A stretch of DNA of 64,000 nt from Breviolum minutum Mf 1.05b.01 (GCA_000507305.1 DF239105.1:124001-188000), one strand, 5' to 3'. Positions 46,701 through 55,902 are shown, numbered from the stretch's first letter. Numbers and translations: made by a program. The notes: generated by a model not told the origin, from the letters alone.

Positions 46701-49700
46701 AAAATCCCAGGGCCAGGGTTTTCACCAGCCTTGCGGGAGGATCTTGTCTATCAACTGTACTGGAACATCCCCAGAACCTGTACTTACAGTCTATGAAGGA
46801 ATTCATTTCATTTTGGGGTTTAGTTTGGTGTGCGTGCGTGTGTTCTACCGGTATGTTGGCAAACCCCTTGACATGAACTTGCGAACCATACATATACATC
46901 ATGTCTGCAGATCGTAGCGATGATGTATCGTATATTTGCAAAATATCCTATGTGTTGTCTATGAACGCTCTGCTGCACTGACATTGCAATGAAGAAAGCA
47001 AAGATTTCCAGGCCGCTACATTTATGTGCTGAAAGATAAAATAAATGTCACAGGCATGTAGCTGTGAAGTCAGCCCCCCTAAAGTCCCTCAAGGTGTACC
47101 AGACCGTGGAAATGAAACAAAAGAGTAATACTGTTGATGGAAGAAATCCTGCGCCAGTTGATATGGTAGATATCCATAGATATCCCGTTTCTTACAAAAG
47201 TTTCATACATCTTTGGTGGTTGTTTGGGATTTCTGAACCATTAACAGTCATACATTCAAATGGTGAATCCCAAGGCCGAAATTACAGGCCTTGTGTTGGA
47301 AGGAGATTCCCTCCAACGAGGAACCCCAAAAAATTGGCTCCGCTACTAGTCAGGCCACATGTGGAAGAGACTATTTTTAAACGAGGCTGTAGTTGTTTGC
47401 TTTTAGGTGGTATGTTACAAGAACCAAAACTGTATTACTGTATATATTTCTTTGCTTGATTTGGGGGGAAATGCCCTTTCCATATACACTACTAAAGTTT
47501 TTCCGCAATGCCATCGCTCAAAAAATCCTTCGATCAGGTACAGAGTTGCGGAACTTGTCAAGATCCTCAGAGCAACGGTGGCTGTGGAGAGTTGAACATA
47601 GGCCATTAAAGCCACCCCCCAACCAGCAATGAGGGGCAACAAACAGCCAACCTTTATGCCCTTATGACAAATGAAAAAACAAACACACATGACATGGCCC
47701 CCGGTAGAAAATAACACCACTTTCAGGGACCCACCACCTTCCACCAAGCATCATCCTTGAAACCTGGACTGGAATGTTCCACCACCGCAAACTGTTCATT
47801 CATGGCAATACGATGTTGCTGGATGGGTCCTAAACTGCGCCCTGCATGACGTTGCATGAGCTCCAACATGTTGGTGACCTGGCGTGCTTTTCGCCCCGGG
47901 AAAATGCAGCAAAAAGTGATCAAGACACCAAAACTTATATATATATATATATATTAAAAATGGAAAGATGTTGGAAAAAAACATGGGAAGAAAAAAAACT
48001 TCACATTTTTTCCAGCACATTCAAAAGTTGGTCAGAAGCCACCTCTGCTAGGTAGCCAAGGATGAGAAAAAATAATGCAAAAAAATGTCCATCTAAAGAG
48101 GCAAAAATTGCCATACCGGAAATCTAACATGGGAAATCGAATGGAAATCCAATCTGTTGTAAAACTAAATGGGTGCATGTAGGAATTGAAGCAATCACAA
48201 GAGTCGAAACAAATGATCACCCAAGATGCGAAAGCTCGGTTTTTTTTCATCCTGTTTCCCTCCGCCATCCCAGTGATTATCATGCTTCAGGTAGAATTTG
48301 AGTGAGCCCAGGAAGACTAGGCTAATTTTTTGCATCCCTATCCCCTCAGTAAGCAATACCTCAAAACCTTTGGGGTTTTGTTCGCCCCCTCTGGCCTTCT
48401 TGAAGCGAAAGAAATCCTCGCAACGTTGAAAACATGGCCATACCCAAAGAGGAAAAACAAAATTACCATTTCCTAAAACTAACATTTTCGCCCCTTAAAA
48501 TGTGGGTTTTTCAATGGGATTCTTTTTTTTCAGGGGTCTATTTTCAGGGGCTGTGTTAGTTTCAGGAAGGGTAGTTACCTCTGGTGAATATGGTAATTGA
48601 AATCTGTCAACGGGAGATATCATCTTCTAAATGGTTGCATGCTCCATTGTTGTGTAGATCGTGTCACATGGTACTGGCGTTGGTGTTGGTGAAGGAAACC
48701 TCTGGCAATGTCACAGCCACAGCAGTGCACCATGTGTGCAGGATTTAACCCGCACAGCTGGTAATACGGAATCCAACCAAGGTCCAGTTTACCATGTAAT
48801 TCATACATGTGTACATCTATATATATGTACTTATATGTATATATATGCTACATCCTATAATATAAATAAGGTATATTCAGTTTAAAAAAGTATATAACAT
48901 AATATAAACATAGATATGATATGCAGCTGGTAGAGTATATTGAACCGGCATGGTGTGACACAGTGTGAAATCTTATGTGTCAACCAAACACTTCTGAGAT
49001 CATAAATCAAGTTCTATAGCACCAACCATTATATCATGACATATCATGGGAATCCTAGCTGCCTCAAAGCTACCCCCCCACCAGAAATAAGGATTCAATA
49101 TGGTTTAATTAAAACTAAATATGGTTCTTAACCACCATGTTCCTTTAATAATGCCTTATACAGCCCCTATTTCTGGTGATTGTCCTGCTTTTAGGAAGGT
49201 TGCTGGGATCCCCATGATTGGAAAATCCCTGTGCATACCCCCCGAAAAAAATACACCACTGAAAAAAAAACGGCGAAGACAAAGTCTGAAAAATGCTGAT
49301 TCAAATAAGATGATGAGTTCCAAATTCACTTTGAGGTGAGTTTGAAGCTTCCATCGTTCGTTCATGTTGGGCGATAGTAATGTTTAGAGACCTAAAAATC
49401 GATCTGATCTGCCCAGTATCGATGGTGATTCTGCGGTTGTAAACCCTCACGGTGTCATAGTCAGACCTCAAAAAATCGAGGTCTACAGTATCCTGGAACC
49501 CAATGGAACTCATTCAAAATCAATGGAAATCAATGGTGAAATCACCAAAAAAAAGGGAGGTCTCCCAACATCCTAATCTTGGAGCTCATCTCTTCTCTCT
49601 CGGAGGTGATTTTTTGGGGGGGTTGTAATCTCGGAATCTTCAACTTTGGGCTGGTCAACCCACACTTTCTGATAAAAATTCCTGTTGTTTTTGTTTGTAG

Positions 49701-52700
49701 TTACAACTAGTTGGTGGTTTCAACCCATTTGAAAAATATTAGTCAAAATGGGAATCTTCCCCAAATAGGGATGAAAATAAAAAATATTTGAAACCACCAC
49801 CCAGTTTTGTTTGTAGTTACCAGATTTCCCATTTCAAGAGGGAGAGAAAACTCGGAGCCTCCCAGAAATGTCCCATGTCGTTTTAAGATCCCACAAAAAT
49901 CAACCGCATCCAACGTAGCTATTTTTTGTGGCAGGATTTCATGTCGCCCAACTTCGAATCGAGTCACCTACCATTCCCCCCTTTACACCTTTAGAGTTCG
50001 ACGTGAAAGACTGTCTTGCCTTTTAGGATGCTACCCTCCTTGAAACTAACATAGCACCTGAAAATAAGCCTTCCCATAAGGAAAGTAGTCATACTTCCAA
50101 CCAGCTGTTGGTTTCAGGGAGTGCAACTTTTCAGGATTTTTCAAAGGCTACTTTCAACTTTGGAGCGGTATCTATTGACCTTTTCTTTCCATACAGCCTC
50201 CACTGGATTTGTATTTCACACCTGACCAATGTCAGGCACATCCCCCAATCCCGGCGATCAAGAATCGTAGGTCACTTGTTGAGAAATGACATCTCAGCAT
50301 TTCATCATGAATTTCCCGATTTCAAATTTTGGACCACTCAGGTTATATAATGGAAGCAAATAGAAGCTACCCAAATATCATGGAAATCATGAGGGTCGGT
50401 TGTGATTTGACATGACTTGATCATTAAAGTTTCTTTTTTGGAAATGATGGACACGGAATTTTCCGTCACATACCTATGGTTTCAGTTTTGCCAGTTTCTA
50501 CTGTGTTGATTTGGTTCACCCCCCCCCAAAAAAAAAAACATCTGACTTTCCAACCGTTGCCCAACTTTCCACTCCACAAGTTCCACAAGGTACCAAAATC
50601 TCAGTGAAGGTAAGGTCTGTTGCAATGATCTCTGCAAATGCATGCAGGGATTTACCAGCTGGCTAAAACGATAGGAAAGTTCGATAAAGTCCTGGTGTCG
50701 TTTGCAGAACCCCCTGGTCCCGTTGCGACCCAGTAATTTTTCAGACGACAGCTTCACCTGAATCGTGGGGTTAGAGAACAATATTTTCTAGATACATCGT
50801 TTGATGTGATGTCTTGTCCAAGGTTCATTACTTTCATTCCTTTCATTACTTATAATTCATTCAATCAATACATGCATATTTCTCTAATCTCTCTTCCTTT
50901 TAAACCTTCGAAAAGGCGGCTGTGTTTTTTTTTAAGAAAGAAAAAAAAACAGCGAAGTGACCTTGGTCGTGTTTTAAGTTCAGCTCCTGCATGCGATACT
51001 TGGCCAAGGGCAACTTGGCGAAATCAATGGTGTTTGTATTGAAGGCTTGAACCGGACAGGAGTAGTAGTCATCATAGAACTCTTCCAGTTGACTACTCGT
51101 TAAGTAATGCACCTTGGCGGAGGGTTTTCCAGGGCGGTTGATCAGCTGAAAAATTCGTCGATTTCGAGGTGAAAAGGACTACTACTCATTTTGGTATACA
51201 ATTGTTCTATGCTGGCTTTGGTGTGAGTGATTCACTAGTGATTCTGAGGGAGGAGACGCATGAAACATATAGCCAAACACCAAAAGCAGTGCTCAAGAGA
51301 TTCAAGACAGTTTCTTTTTGTCCAATCTTTCTGAACTTTCTTCCACAAGTTACTCCCCTAAAACTACACCTCCCAAAAGAGAGAAGGGCATATGTATGTG
51401 GTTACGACTTAGGACAGCCGAGGCCATGACCTACCTTCCAGCGACCCTCGCAACCCTCACTGCCGATTTGAAATCTGATTTGCTTCGCCAAGGCACGGTC
51501 CAACTCTTCATTTCCTTACACACCACATAGAACATCATTTGGCATAACTCCAGCTTTGACAAAGCGCAGAATTGCATCGTGACCTGCCATCTTTTGAAGG
51601 AAAAACACATCGATCCTGAAGGACCCTTACCTTTGAGAATTCATGCGTTTCCATATGGATGTTTCTGAAAATGGGGGTACCCCAAAATGGATGATTTATA
51701 ATGGAAAACCCTATTAAAATGGATGATTTGGGGGTAACACTATTTTTGGAAACACCCATATGATCCCCTCAAGTTTATGGTTTCATGAGGCTGTGCTATA
51801 GGTCATATGTATTCATATGTCATATTCTTTGGGAATGTAGCTCTGAGAAAGATAGCTGGAAGAACTGGAACTGTCCAGTCGGGTGTAACACTCACACGAA
51901 GATATTTGAACGAAAACGGATCTGCAATGAGTTCTATGCTGCGGACAAACGACATTGATCAATGAAGACCTTTCGCTGGAAGCGTAAAAATGAATGAAAT
52001 GAAACGTCAACGATCGAACGGCTCCACTCAAACATCTCAAGCACTTGATTTGTGATATTAGTGACTTGCCATCAACTAGTCCATTGGATTGGTGAAAAAA
52101 CGTATGTGATATAAAGTCCTCCTAAGTCAGTATGAGCATCACCCGCTACAGCTCACCAAGAGGACATTTTGACCAATGATGCATGCTAAAAAGCAAGTAA
52201 CATCTATCTATAGCAACGGTGGCATTCCGCAATGGTAACCCGCAACTATGGTAAATTGCACTCCAGTCTTTTTCATCACATTCAGGGATGCTTCATTTTG
52301 GTGCCAACTCATCACTTTTTTGGGGGATACTTCTCCTTTTCAACAGCCAAGAGACGTAGAGGAAACCATCCCAGGTCACCGTATCTTTGAATCCTGCCTA
52401 AGAGTTTGGTGCAAGTTGGATCTCCACCTATCTGAAACTACCCTCCAGGAAACTAACATCCCTTGGGAAAGCCGGAAAATCATCCTCAAAATTGCCTTGG
52501 GAAAAGGATATTAGTTAGTTCCCTGGAGATTAAGATCTACAAAATTGGTAATTAAGAAAATCCAATGGTAATGGTAAGAAAAAACTGGCAAATTTTTGTC
52601 ATTCAGCGTCTCAACTGCCTACTGGATCTCACCGTGTCAGCGTTGGGTGGCACCCTTTCACCCCCCCATCCTATGGTATTCCCCCCCGTGGTGTGGAGGG

Positions 52701-55605
52701 TTGTGGTGGACGTTCCAGTACCAATAATAATAGTAGTAGAAGTAGAAGTAGAAGTGCAAGTACAAGTAGTAGTAATGATACTAGTAGTACTAGTACTACG
52801 TAGTAGTAATAATAGTAGTAGTACTACTCGCAGTACTACTACTAGTAGTATTACTACTTGGGGACCATAATAATGGGGGGGGAGCGGCTGACATGCAACA
52901 CCGGAACATATATATAAATATGTGTGTGATATATATATATATACTTCGATATACCCCTTTTTTCAACGACCTCACAGCTTTGAAAGAAAAAAAAGTGTCA
53001 GCAAACCGCTGAGATGCCAAATCCAAAAGGAGGATCATGATCTTGGCAACCCATTTGCCTCGGCAAACTAGAAGCCGAGCCCGCCAAATGGTTAGTCAAT
53101 GATCAATCAATGGTTCAACAGGTATTGGGGTCTGGTGTTGTGTCATTTTATTGATGTCTAGTGGTTGCTGTCTGATATCAGTTATCCTCAACCTCAGTGT
53201 GCTGATGTCTGTCTGGTCGTTTATTGGGCTTTACATGCACCACCGATAGAAATCCTTTTCATTGGTTCCTAGCTGTCTGAAAAAGAAAAGAACCTTTAAG
53301 CAAACATTCATCGAACCCAGGAAAGGAGCAGGGCCGGGATTTTCTCAGAACAATCTTGAATCTGTACGTCGTCATTTATCTCCCCCCTCTGTTTTTATAA
53401 TGATATTTGAATATGTATATATATATACCTATAAATAAATATATATATATATGGACAGCAACTTGGTACGCAAACGCAATATAAGTACCCAACCACACAA
53501 CTAAGTATAGACTATAAATTCTTAAATGGATTTAATCATGACATATCATCATGATATATGACATCTCACGATATAACATTATCCTCAAACAAACCTGCAA
53601 GCAAATCAGGCCATTTACCTGGAAGCTTGACATGTCATGACAACCAAGGCAACGCTACGTGAAGCAACAATCAACAAAACCAATAGCCAACCAACATCAA
53701 CAACCAACAAACATATCACCTGAAACTAATATCACCTGAAACTAGGCCGGGCCGCCCCAAAGGGAAACGATCGTATTCCAACCATCCATTTTCAGGGATG
53801 AAAATGTTAGTTTCAGGGAGGGTATCATTCAACAATCATTTAGAAGCCACCAACCAACCACTACCCATCTGGTCAAATTAGAATATTTCACCAACCCAGA
53901 TTTCCCTGAAATAAGGGGATAAACCATCATTTGGGGTGAGGTCGTGTGAGGTCGCTATAATTTGACCAGACCCATGATCCTTTTAATGATTCTCGGAATC
54001 ATTTCCCGTTGTTTTTACCTTCAGGCCCAAGTGACGATGGTTTTTGACTAGGCGTGTCATACTCAATGAACTCACTTCATGTGGTCCGACGCGTAAAGTG
54101 ATGGAGTCATATTGCTTCAAGCGCTTGAAGGTCTTGTGAAATTGCATCACCAATCCTATGGAAAAAGACAAAAGGAGGAGGAGTTGTTTTTGGAAAATGT
54201 AGGATTTTGAACGGTTTTTTTTGGGGGGTGGGGTTGGTGATATGAATTTGAGTGGAATTGATTTTAAAAAAAGGATATCGAAAGCATGGGAATGTGGAGG
54301 GGGTTGCACACCACAACTGCCAGGGACAGTTGGAAGTCTCATAAGGCTACGGTGCCCCGCCACTTGAAAATCAGCCGGGCTGCGAGGTGTGATCTTCATA
54401 TCCTGCAAGCGGCGTTTTGAGGATCGTCACTCTGTTCACCACTAGCGATGATTGAAAAGAGTCAGATGCCTGCCTCGTTTCAGAGCAACGTTTTATGCTA
54501 CACGGATAAAGACCCTATAGAATCGGCATCTGACAACCATGTCAATTCATGGCCCTGGAATTCATTAGTTTCCGATCCTACCAAATTTGCCATGAGTTCT
54601 GGAGTCATTTTGGAGGCCTATAATATGAAAATAAGGGCTGGATTAGGGATTGATCTACAGTACAAAATTCATTTTTTGATCTTTTCACAGGATTATTATA
54701 TAACCATCATTCCCTCAACAAAAAACTTGATCTTACCATGTATCTTACCTATCAAATTTCCTTTTGCCAAACTTTTGAAGGAAAATGTTCCCAAAGTTCT
54801 CGACTTTCGTGACCGTTGGGTGTCAAATCGTCCTGCAGCAATTCGACCACCTCCGTCGCTGGTTCTGGAGGCTTTGAAGAGGAGAACTTCCTGAGGATGG
54901 AGATTGATGTCATGATGTCACCATGTCAAGTGTGGAGTATTATTATGATTGATGTTGATTGATTGATGTTGATTGATATTGATACAGTATGGCTCAATGA
55001 ATTTTAATGATACGGAACATCGTCGTCGTGGTCTTCCTCCTCTGCTTCTTCTTCCTCCTTGCTGTCGCCCTTGTCATTGTCATGGTCATCGTAATCGTGA
55101 ATGATCATTCAAACTGGCTAAAATAAATACCCTCCCTGAAACTAACATAGCACCTGAAAATAGGCCTTCCCAAAAGCCATGTCATCTTCCAACCATCAAA
55201 GTTCAAGTGCTCTGTTGGTTTCAGGGAGGGTAATACCTCCCTAGTGCTTGACCATTTAGGAAATCTCCAGGCATGATCGTGTGTGGGCCAAGCGTCCCCA
55301 GGCAAGAACGAACTCCCACCAAGATTTTGCCTGCAGCCGCCAGCAATGCCTCACTTCGCCGAGAACTAGCTGGGTTTCACCCCCCCCATTTTTTCTAAGT
55401 TGTTCTTGGCAAATACACCCTGGAAAAATTAACATGGAACCGGAAATCACTTGTTCGAAGGGGAAAATCATCTTCCAAACCGCAATTTTTGGATTCATTC
55501 AAAATGCTAATTTTCTTGGGTAGATACAGTTGGACAAAATGTCATGCCGTGAAGTCAAGCAACTCCTTCTTCCTCATCACCAGGAGCACGTTTGCCCTTT
55601 CCCAT
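39373..55605 (-). CDS. Model E: large gene of about 38 exons, unknown function
   Basis: The best-supported large gene in the window. It starts at ATG 55603-55605 (MGKGKRAPGDEEEG, context ttgccATGG) and ends at TAG 39373-39375, about 1,300 codons. Long chains of exons join in phase without adjustment, for example 51842-51551-51435-50962, 50757-50594-50152-49821-49349, 48316-48019-47738-47528-46619, and 45730-44672-44087, 42500-41021 and 40082-39373. Donors are GT, GC and GA. The N-terminal part is charged, with a run of Asp/Glu. A hydrophobic stretch lies at 46619-46759 and two probable membrane helices at 39845-40082, so the protein may be membrane-anchored near its C-terminus, which ends Cys/Trp-rich (CCPCC, then WWHW). 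No domain was recognised. It may be two genes if an internal stop was missed. Confidence 0.6.
39737..39830. mobile_element. Family A hairpin element
   Basis: taccctttagggaactaac and gttagttccctggagggta. In the last intron of model E, 14 nt after the 39845 exon end. Confidence 0.75.
39845..40082 (-). CDS. Membrane-spanning exon of model E
   Basis: 79 codons plus 1 nt, acceptor ggccccag, donor gtgcaa. Two hydrophobic segments, HLIFFVLFGVSVFEW and NIILLFHVLFLSIGIYF, separated by a short loop, look like a transmembrane hairpin. A family A hairpin starts 14 nt into the next intron. Confidence 0.8.
40157..40173 (-). CDS. Possible 17-nt microexon of model E
   Basis: Acceptor ggcttttag, donor gtgcgt; encodes LEDTW and converts phase 0 to phase 2 as the flanking exons need. 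Inferred mainly from phase. Confidence 0.3.
40484..40534 (-). CDS. Exon of model E (GA donor)
   Basis: Acceptor gtccaag. In-phase frame GERAIRMMILRMSKLKQ to a GA donor; an alternative frame (SHSDDDSSDVKVKAG) is also attractive. Confidence 0.5.
41021..41156 (-). CDS. Exon of model E
   Basis: Acceptor gcaccaag, donor gtaaca; phase fits the 353-nt exon. HGKLYVCICYLKILLPYTRI, then PIKLFHISSDVHRSQI. Another frame is also open. Confidence 0.65.
42019..42128. repeat. Single-copy hairpin repeat
   Basis: caacacacccctggagcaca at left and gtgctccaaaggtgtgttg at right; seen once here, immediately after the donor of the 353-nt exon. Confidence 0.75.
42148..42500 (-). CDS. Longest exon of model E
   Basis: 353 nt (117 codons plus 2) between acceptor cccttcccag and consensus donor gtaagt, fully open. 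Includes FRMMKLQDSIPGKKWENDYS and DIPREVFIAISAQMWQGMGQ. A unique hairpin (42019-42128) starts 20 nt after the donor. Confidence 0.85.
43094..43182 (-). CDS. Weak exon candidate of model E
   Basis: Acceptor gatcctcag; CGFRPVVHPTRVIEMGRNGH. Phase does not match the previous exon and the donor is uncertain. Confidence 0.4.
43340..43428 (-). CDS. Exon of model E (GC donor)
   Basis: Acceptor tttccgcag, GC donor gctgaa. In phase it reads VSAFCQAAQRRFTSEICGSK; a second open frame (HSAKPPSEDSRAKSVV) exists. Confidence 0.6.
43755..43816. repeat. TTG trinucleotide array
   Basis: About 20 TTG units with one GCT and one TTC interruption. Confidence 0.95.
44087..44170 (-). CDS. Exon of model E
   Basis: Exactly 28 codons, acceptor ctgtttcag, donor gtatag. 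EMGECREWIFHLHTLLETIS. A family G element lies just upstream. Confidence 0.75.
44213..44318. mobile_element. Family G element
   Basis: cccataggatgcatg, ggtatatttacccacattt, aatgtaggtaaatac and catggatcctatggg. Confidence 0.7.
44672..44809 (-). CDS. Exon of model E
   Basis: Exactly 46 codons, acceptor gataccaag, donor gtgaaa. VPSMLSAAQMPKSVEEAEEL, then IRSTFGEMAHRSKVKEI; amphipathic helix-like. Confidence 0.8.
45402..45500. mobile_element. Family E element
   Basis: tggttgaaccaacccatctg, tggatcatttccc and gagttgccaccaccca. Confidence 0.7.
45533..45730 (-). CDS. Exon of model E
   Basis: Exactly 66 codons, acceptor cctttcag, donor gtcaca. ISNNTEFHLNSTFNTFKRLG, then FRPLDQNDLLETSKPKL. A family E hairpin starts 33 nt into the next intron. 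Confidence 0.8.
45936..45998 (-). CDS. Weak exon candidate of model E
   Basis: Acceptor tttcgtaag. In phase it reads SFLGGCGKKNIIETFPV; another frame (LFWADVAKKTSLKPFPS) is also open. Donor unclear. Confidence 0.4.
46128..46283 (-). CDS. Exon of model E
   Basis: 51 codons, acceptor ggttttag, donor gttgct. IHSDPEVLKAMDICRPAECG, then TLGVRPTEKVKLEREM. A family A hairpin ends about 12 nt before the acceptor. Confidence 0.75.
46295..46405. mobile_element. Family A hairpin element
   Basis: taccctcccctgaaactaac and gttagttttagggggtgta; ends 11 nt before the acceptor of the 46283 exon. Confidence 0.75.
46619..46759 (-). CDS. Exon of model E with hydrophobic segment
   Basis: Acceptor gttccag, donor gtgggt. 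TVDRQDPPARLVKTLALGFF continues into LFYPLNWCLARY, a short hydrophobic stretch that could be membrane-associated, then a basic tail. Confidence 0.7.
47129..47249. mobile_element. Family D hairpin element
   Basis: tactgttgatggaagaaatcc and ggatttctgaaccattaacag. Confidence 0.75.
47528..47565 (-). CDS. Short exon of model E (GA donor)
   Basis: Acceptor gctctgag, GA donor gatttt. Encodes DLDKFRNSVPD; phase links both neighbours. Confidence 0.5.
47738..47878 (-). CDS. Exon of model E
   Basis: Exactly 47 codons, acceptor cacgccag, donor gtggtg. Encodes VTNMLELMQRHAGRSLGPIQ, then AMNEQFAVVEHSSPGF. Confidence 0.8.
48019..48044 (-). CDS. Short exon of model E
   Basis: Acceptor cctagcag, donor gtgctg (alternative gtgaag at 48004). 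Encodes VASDQLLN; phase fits both sides. Confidence 0.5.
48221..48316 (-). CDS. Exon of model E
   Basis: Acceptor agcctag, donor gtgatc; only one frame is open: FLGSLKFYLKHDNHWDGGGK, then QDEKKPSFRIL. Confidence 0.75.
48368..48416 (-). CDS. Exon of model E
   Basis: Acceptor gttgcgag, donor gttttg. Encodes DFFRFKKARGGEQNPK; phase fits the following exon. Confidence 0.55.
48470..48574. mobile_element. Family A hairpin element
   Basis: tcctaaaactaac and gttagtttcaggaagggta. Confidence 0.65.
48700..48757 (-). CDS. Exon of model E
   Basis: Acceptor attaccag, donor gtttcc. Encodes LCGLNPAHMVHCCGCDIAR, Cys/His-rich. Phase fits the upstream exon. Confidence 0.6.
49349..49492 (-). CDS. Exon of model E (GC donor)
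   Basis: Exactly 48 codons, acceptor gttccag, GC donor gcttca. Encodes DTVDLDFLRSDYDTVRVYNR, then ITIDTGQIRSIFRSLNI. Joins upstream in phase. Confidence 0.8.
49706..49805. mobile_element. Family E element
   Basis: tagttggtggtttcaaccc and tttgaaaccaccaccca; the best hairpin of this family, in the intron between exons 49821 and 49492. Confidence 0.75.
49821..49967 (-). CDS. Exon of model E
   Basis: Exactly 49 codons, phase 0 at both ends, acceptor atggtag, donor gtaact. Encodes VTRFEVGRHEILPQKIATLD, then AVDFCGILKRHGTFLGG. A family E hairpin lies in the next intron. Confidence 0.8.
50032..50125. mobile_element. Family A hairpin element
   Basis: taccctccttgaaactaac, gcacctgaaaataagcc and ggtttcagggagtgca. 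Confidence 0.7.
50152..50221 (-). CDS. Exon of model E
   Basis: Acceptor attggtcag, donor gtagcc. Encodes CEIQIQWRLYGKKRSIDTAP. A family A hairpin starts about 25 nt into the next intron. Confidence 0.7.
50594..50631 (-). CDS. Short exon of model E
   Basis: Acceptor catttgcag, donor gtacct; RSLQQTLPSLRF; phase fits both neighbours. Confidence 0.6.
50656..50757 (-). CDS. Exon of model E
   Basis: Exactly 34 codons, acceptor cgattcag, donor gtaaat. Encodes VKLSSEKLLGRNGTRGFCKR, then HQDFIELSYRFSQL. Confidence 0.8.
50962..51145 (-). CDS. Exon of model E
   Basis: Acceptor atttttcag, 61 codons: LINRPGKPSAKVHYLTSSQL, then EEFYDDYYSCPVQAF. Donor gtcact at 50961 gives a phase clash with the next exon; an internal GA donor would resolve it. 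Confidence 0.8.
51435..51514 (-). CDS. Exon of model E
   Basis: Acceptor gtgtgtaag, consensus donor gtaggt. Encodes NEELDRALAKQIRFQIGSEG, then CEGRWK. Confidence 0.8.
51551..51590 (-). CDS. Short exon of model E (GA donor)
   Basis: Acceptor cttcaaaag, GA donor gagtta. Encodes MAGHDAILRFVKA; phase agrees with both neighbours. Confidence 0.55.
51652..51762. mobile_element. Family C palindromic element
   Basis: catatggatgtttc and gaaacacccatatg, with gggggtaccccaaaatgg inside; opposite internal orientation to the 37694 copy. Confidence 0.8.
51842..51938 (-). CDS. Exon of model E (GC donor)
   Basis: Acceptor gtccgcag, GC donor gctaca. 32 codons: IELIADPFSFKYLRVSVTPD, then WTVPVLPAIFLR. A family C hairpin lies in the next intron. 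Confidence 0.7.
52219..52290 (-). CDS. Weak exon candidate of model E
   Basis: Frame NVMKKTGVQFTIVAGYHC is protein-like, but the acceptor and donor are not clear and the intron from the previous exon would be short. Confidence 0.35.
52336..52397 (-). CDS. Exon of model E (GA donor)
   Basis: Acceptor ctcttag, GA donor gagaag. Encodes RIQRYGDLGWFPLRLLAVEK. Confidence 0.65.
52439..52532. mobile_element. Family A hairpin element
   Basis: taccctccaggaaactaac and ttagttccctggagatta. Confidence 0.65.
52716..52861. repeat. AGT/ACT trinucleotide array with inverted blocks
   Basis: Runs of agt, aat and agtact units; both AGT and its complement ACT occur, so the tract can fold back. Confidence 0.85.
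53294..53343 (-). CDS. Weak exon of model E
   Basis: Acceptor gttctgag, donor gttctt; encodes KSRPCSFPGFDECLLK and feeds the next exon in the right phase. Confidence 0.45.
53714..53825. mobile_element. Family A hairpin element
   Basis: tcacctgaaactaatatc and gttagtttcagggagggta; left arm shows a small internal duplication. Confidence 0.65.
54019..54155 (-). CDS. Exon of model E
   Basis: Acceptor tttccatag, donor gtaaaa. 45 codons plus 2 nt: LVMQFHKTFKRLKQYDSITL, then VGPHEVSSLSMTRLV. Confidence 0.8.
54321..54402 (-). CDS. Exon of model E (GC donor)
   Basis: Acceptor cgcttgcag, GC donor gcagtt. Encodes DMKITPRSPADFQVAGHRSL, then MRLPTVP; joins the next exon in phase. Confidence 0.75.
54531..54617 (-). 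CDS. Exon of model E
   Basis: Acceptor atattatag. Encodes ASKMTPELMANLVGSETNEF, then QGHELTWLS. Ends either at a GA donor (54531, phase fits) or at gtcttt (54514). Confidence 0.7.
54761..54871 (-). CDS. Exon of model E (GA donor)
   Basis: Exactly 37 codons, acceptor cttcaaag, GA donor gaaatt. Encodes PPEPATEVVELLQDDLTPNG, then ESRELWEHFPSKVW. Only this frame joins the next exon without a stop, which supports the GA donor; another frame uses a GT donor at 54745. Confidence 0.7.
55021..55108 (-). CDS. Acidic exon of model E (ends uncertain)
   Basis: Minus frame encodes HDNDKGDSKEEEEAEEEDHD. A purine-rich GAG/GAA/GAC run of this type is typical of acidic linkers. Acceptor may be gacaag (start 55069); donor not clear. 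Confidence 0.5.
55128..55233. mobile_element. Family A hairpin element (near-intact)
   Basis: taccctccctgaaactaac with gcacctgaaaataggcc on the left and gtttcagggagggta on the right; closest to the family consensus. Confidence 0.8.
55331..55394 (-). CDS. Exon of model E (GC donor)
   Basis: Acceptor acaacttag, GC donor gcaaaa. Encodes KNGGGETQLVLGEVRHCWRL; the frame stays open to 55256, so a longer exon is possible. Confidence 0.6.
55414..55523. mobile_element. Family B hairpin element
   Basis: tacaccctggaaaaattaac, gaaaatcatcttccaaacc and the tail cattcaaaatgctaat. Confidence 0.65.
55564..55605 (-). CDS. First coding exon of model E
   Basis: ATG GGA AAG then MGKGKRAPGDEEEG to donor gttgct. 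AG dinucleotides 20-30 nt upstream could serve as trans-splice acceptors. Confidence 0.55.
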
Positions 55606-55834
55606 GGCAAGACCGACCTACTAAGACCCCCTCACTGTCACGCCAAGACTATCAACGTGGCAGTGATGAGGGGTAAACATGGAGAAACTACCACCACCCC
55701 CGGGTCTTAATGCTAAACCTGTTTGGAGCCAAAAAAACATCGCCACATATACATCGATATACCATTTTTGTCGGAGGCGCGAAGTTTGAATCTTGGTTGA
55801 GCTGAAGCTTTCGAAATAACACACATTTGCCTCT

Positions 55835-55902
55835 TCAGGCCATGGAAGATATCTCTTCAATCAAAAAGTATGCAGGAACCATATCCCCAACCAAGTCATC
55901 CA
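55835..55902 (-). CDS. Last exon of model D
   Basis: Acceptor taaagaag; encodes DDLVGDMVPAYFLIEEISSM and stops at TGA. Confidence 0.6.

Noticed and set aside
54448..54894. 148-codon open frame on the plus strand
   Set aside because: It covers two minus-strand exons (54761-54871, 54531-54617) with good acceptors that join in phase; the plus frame has no such support.
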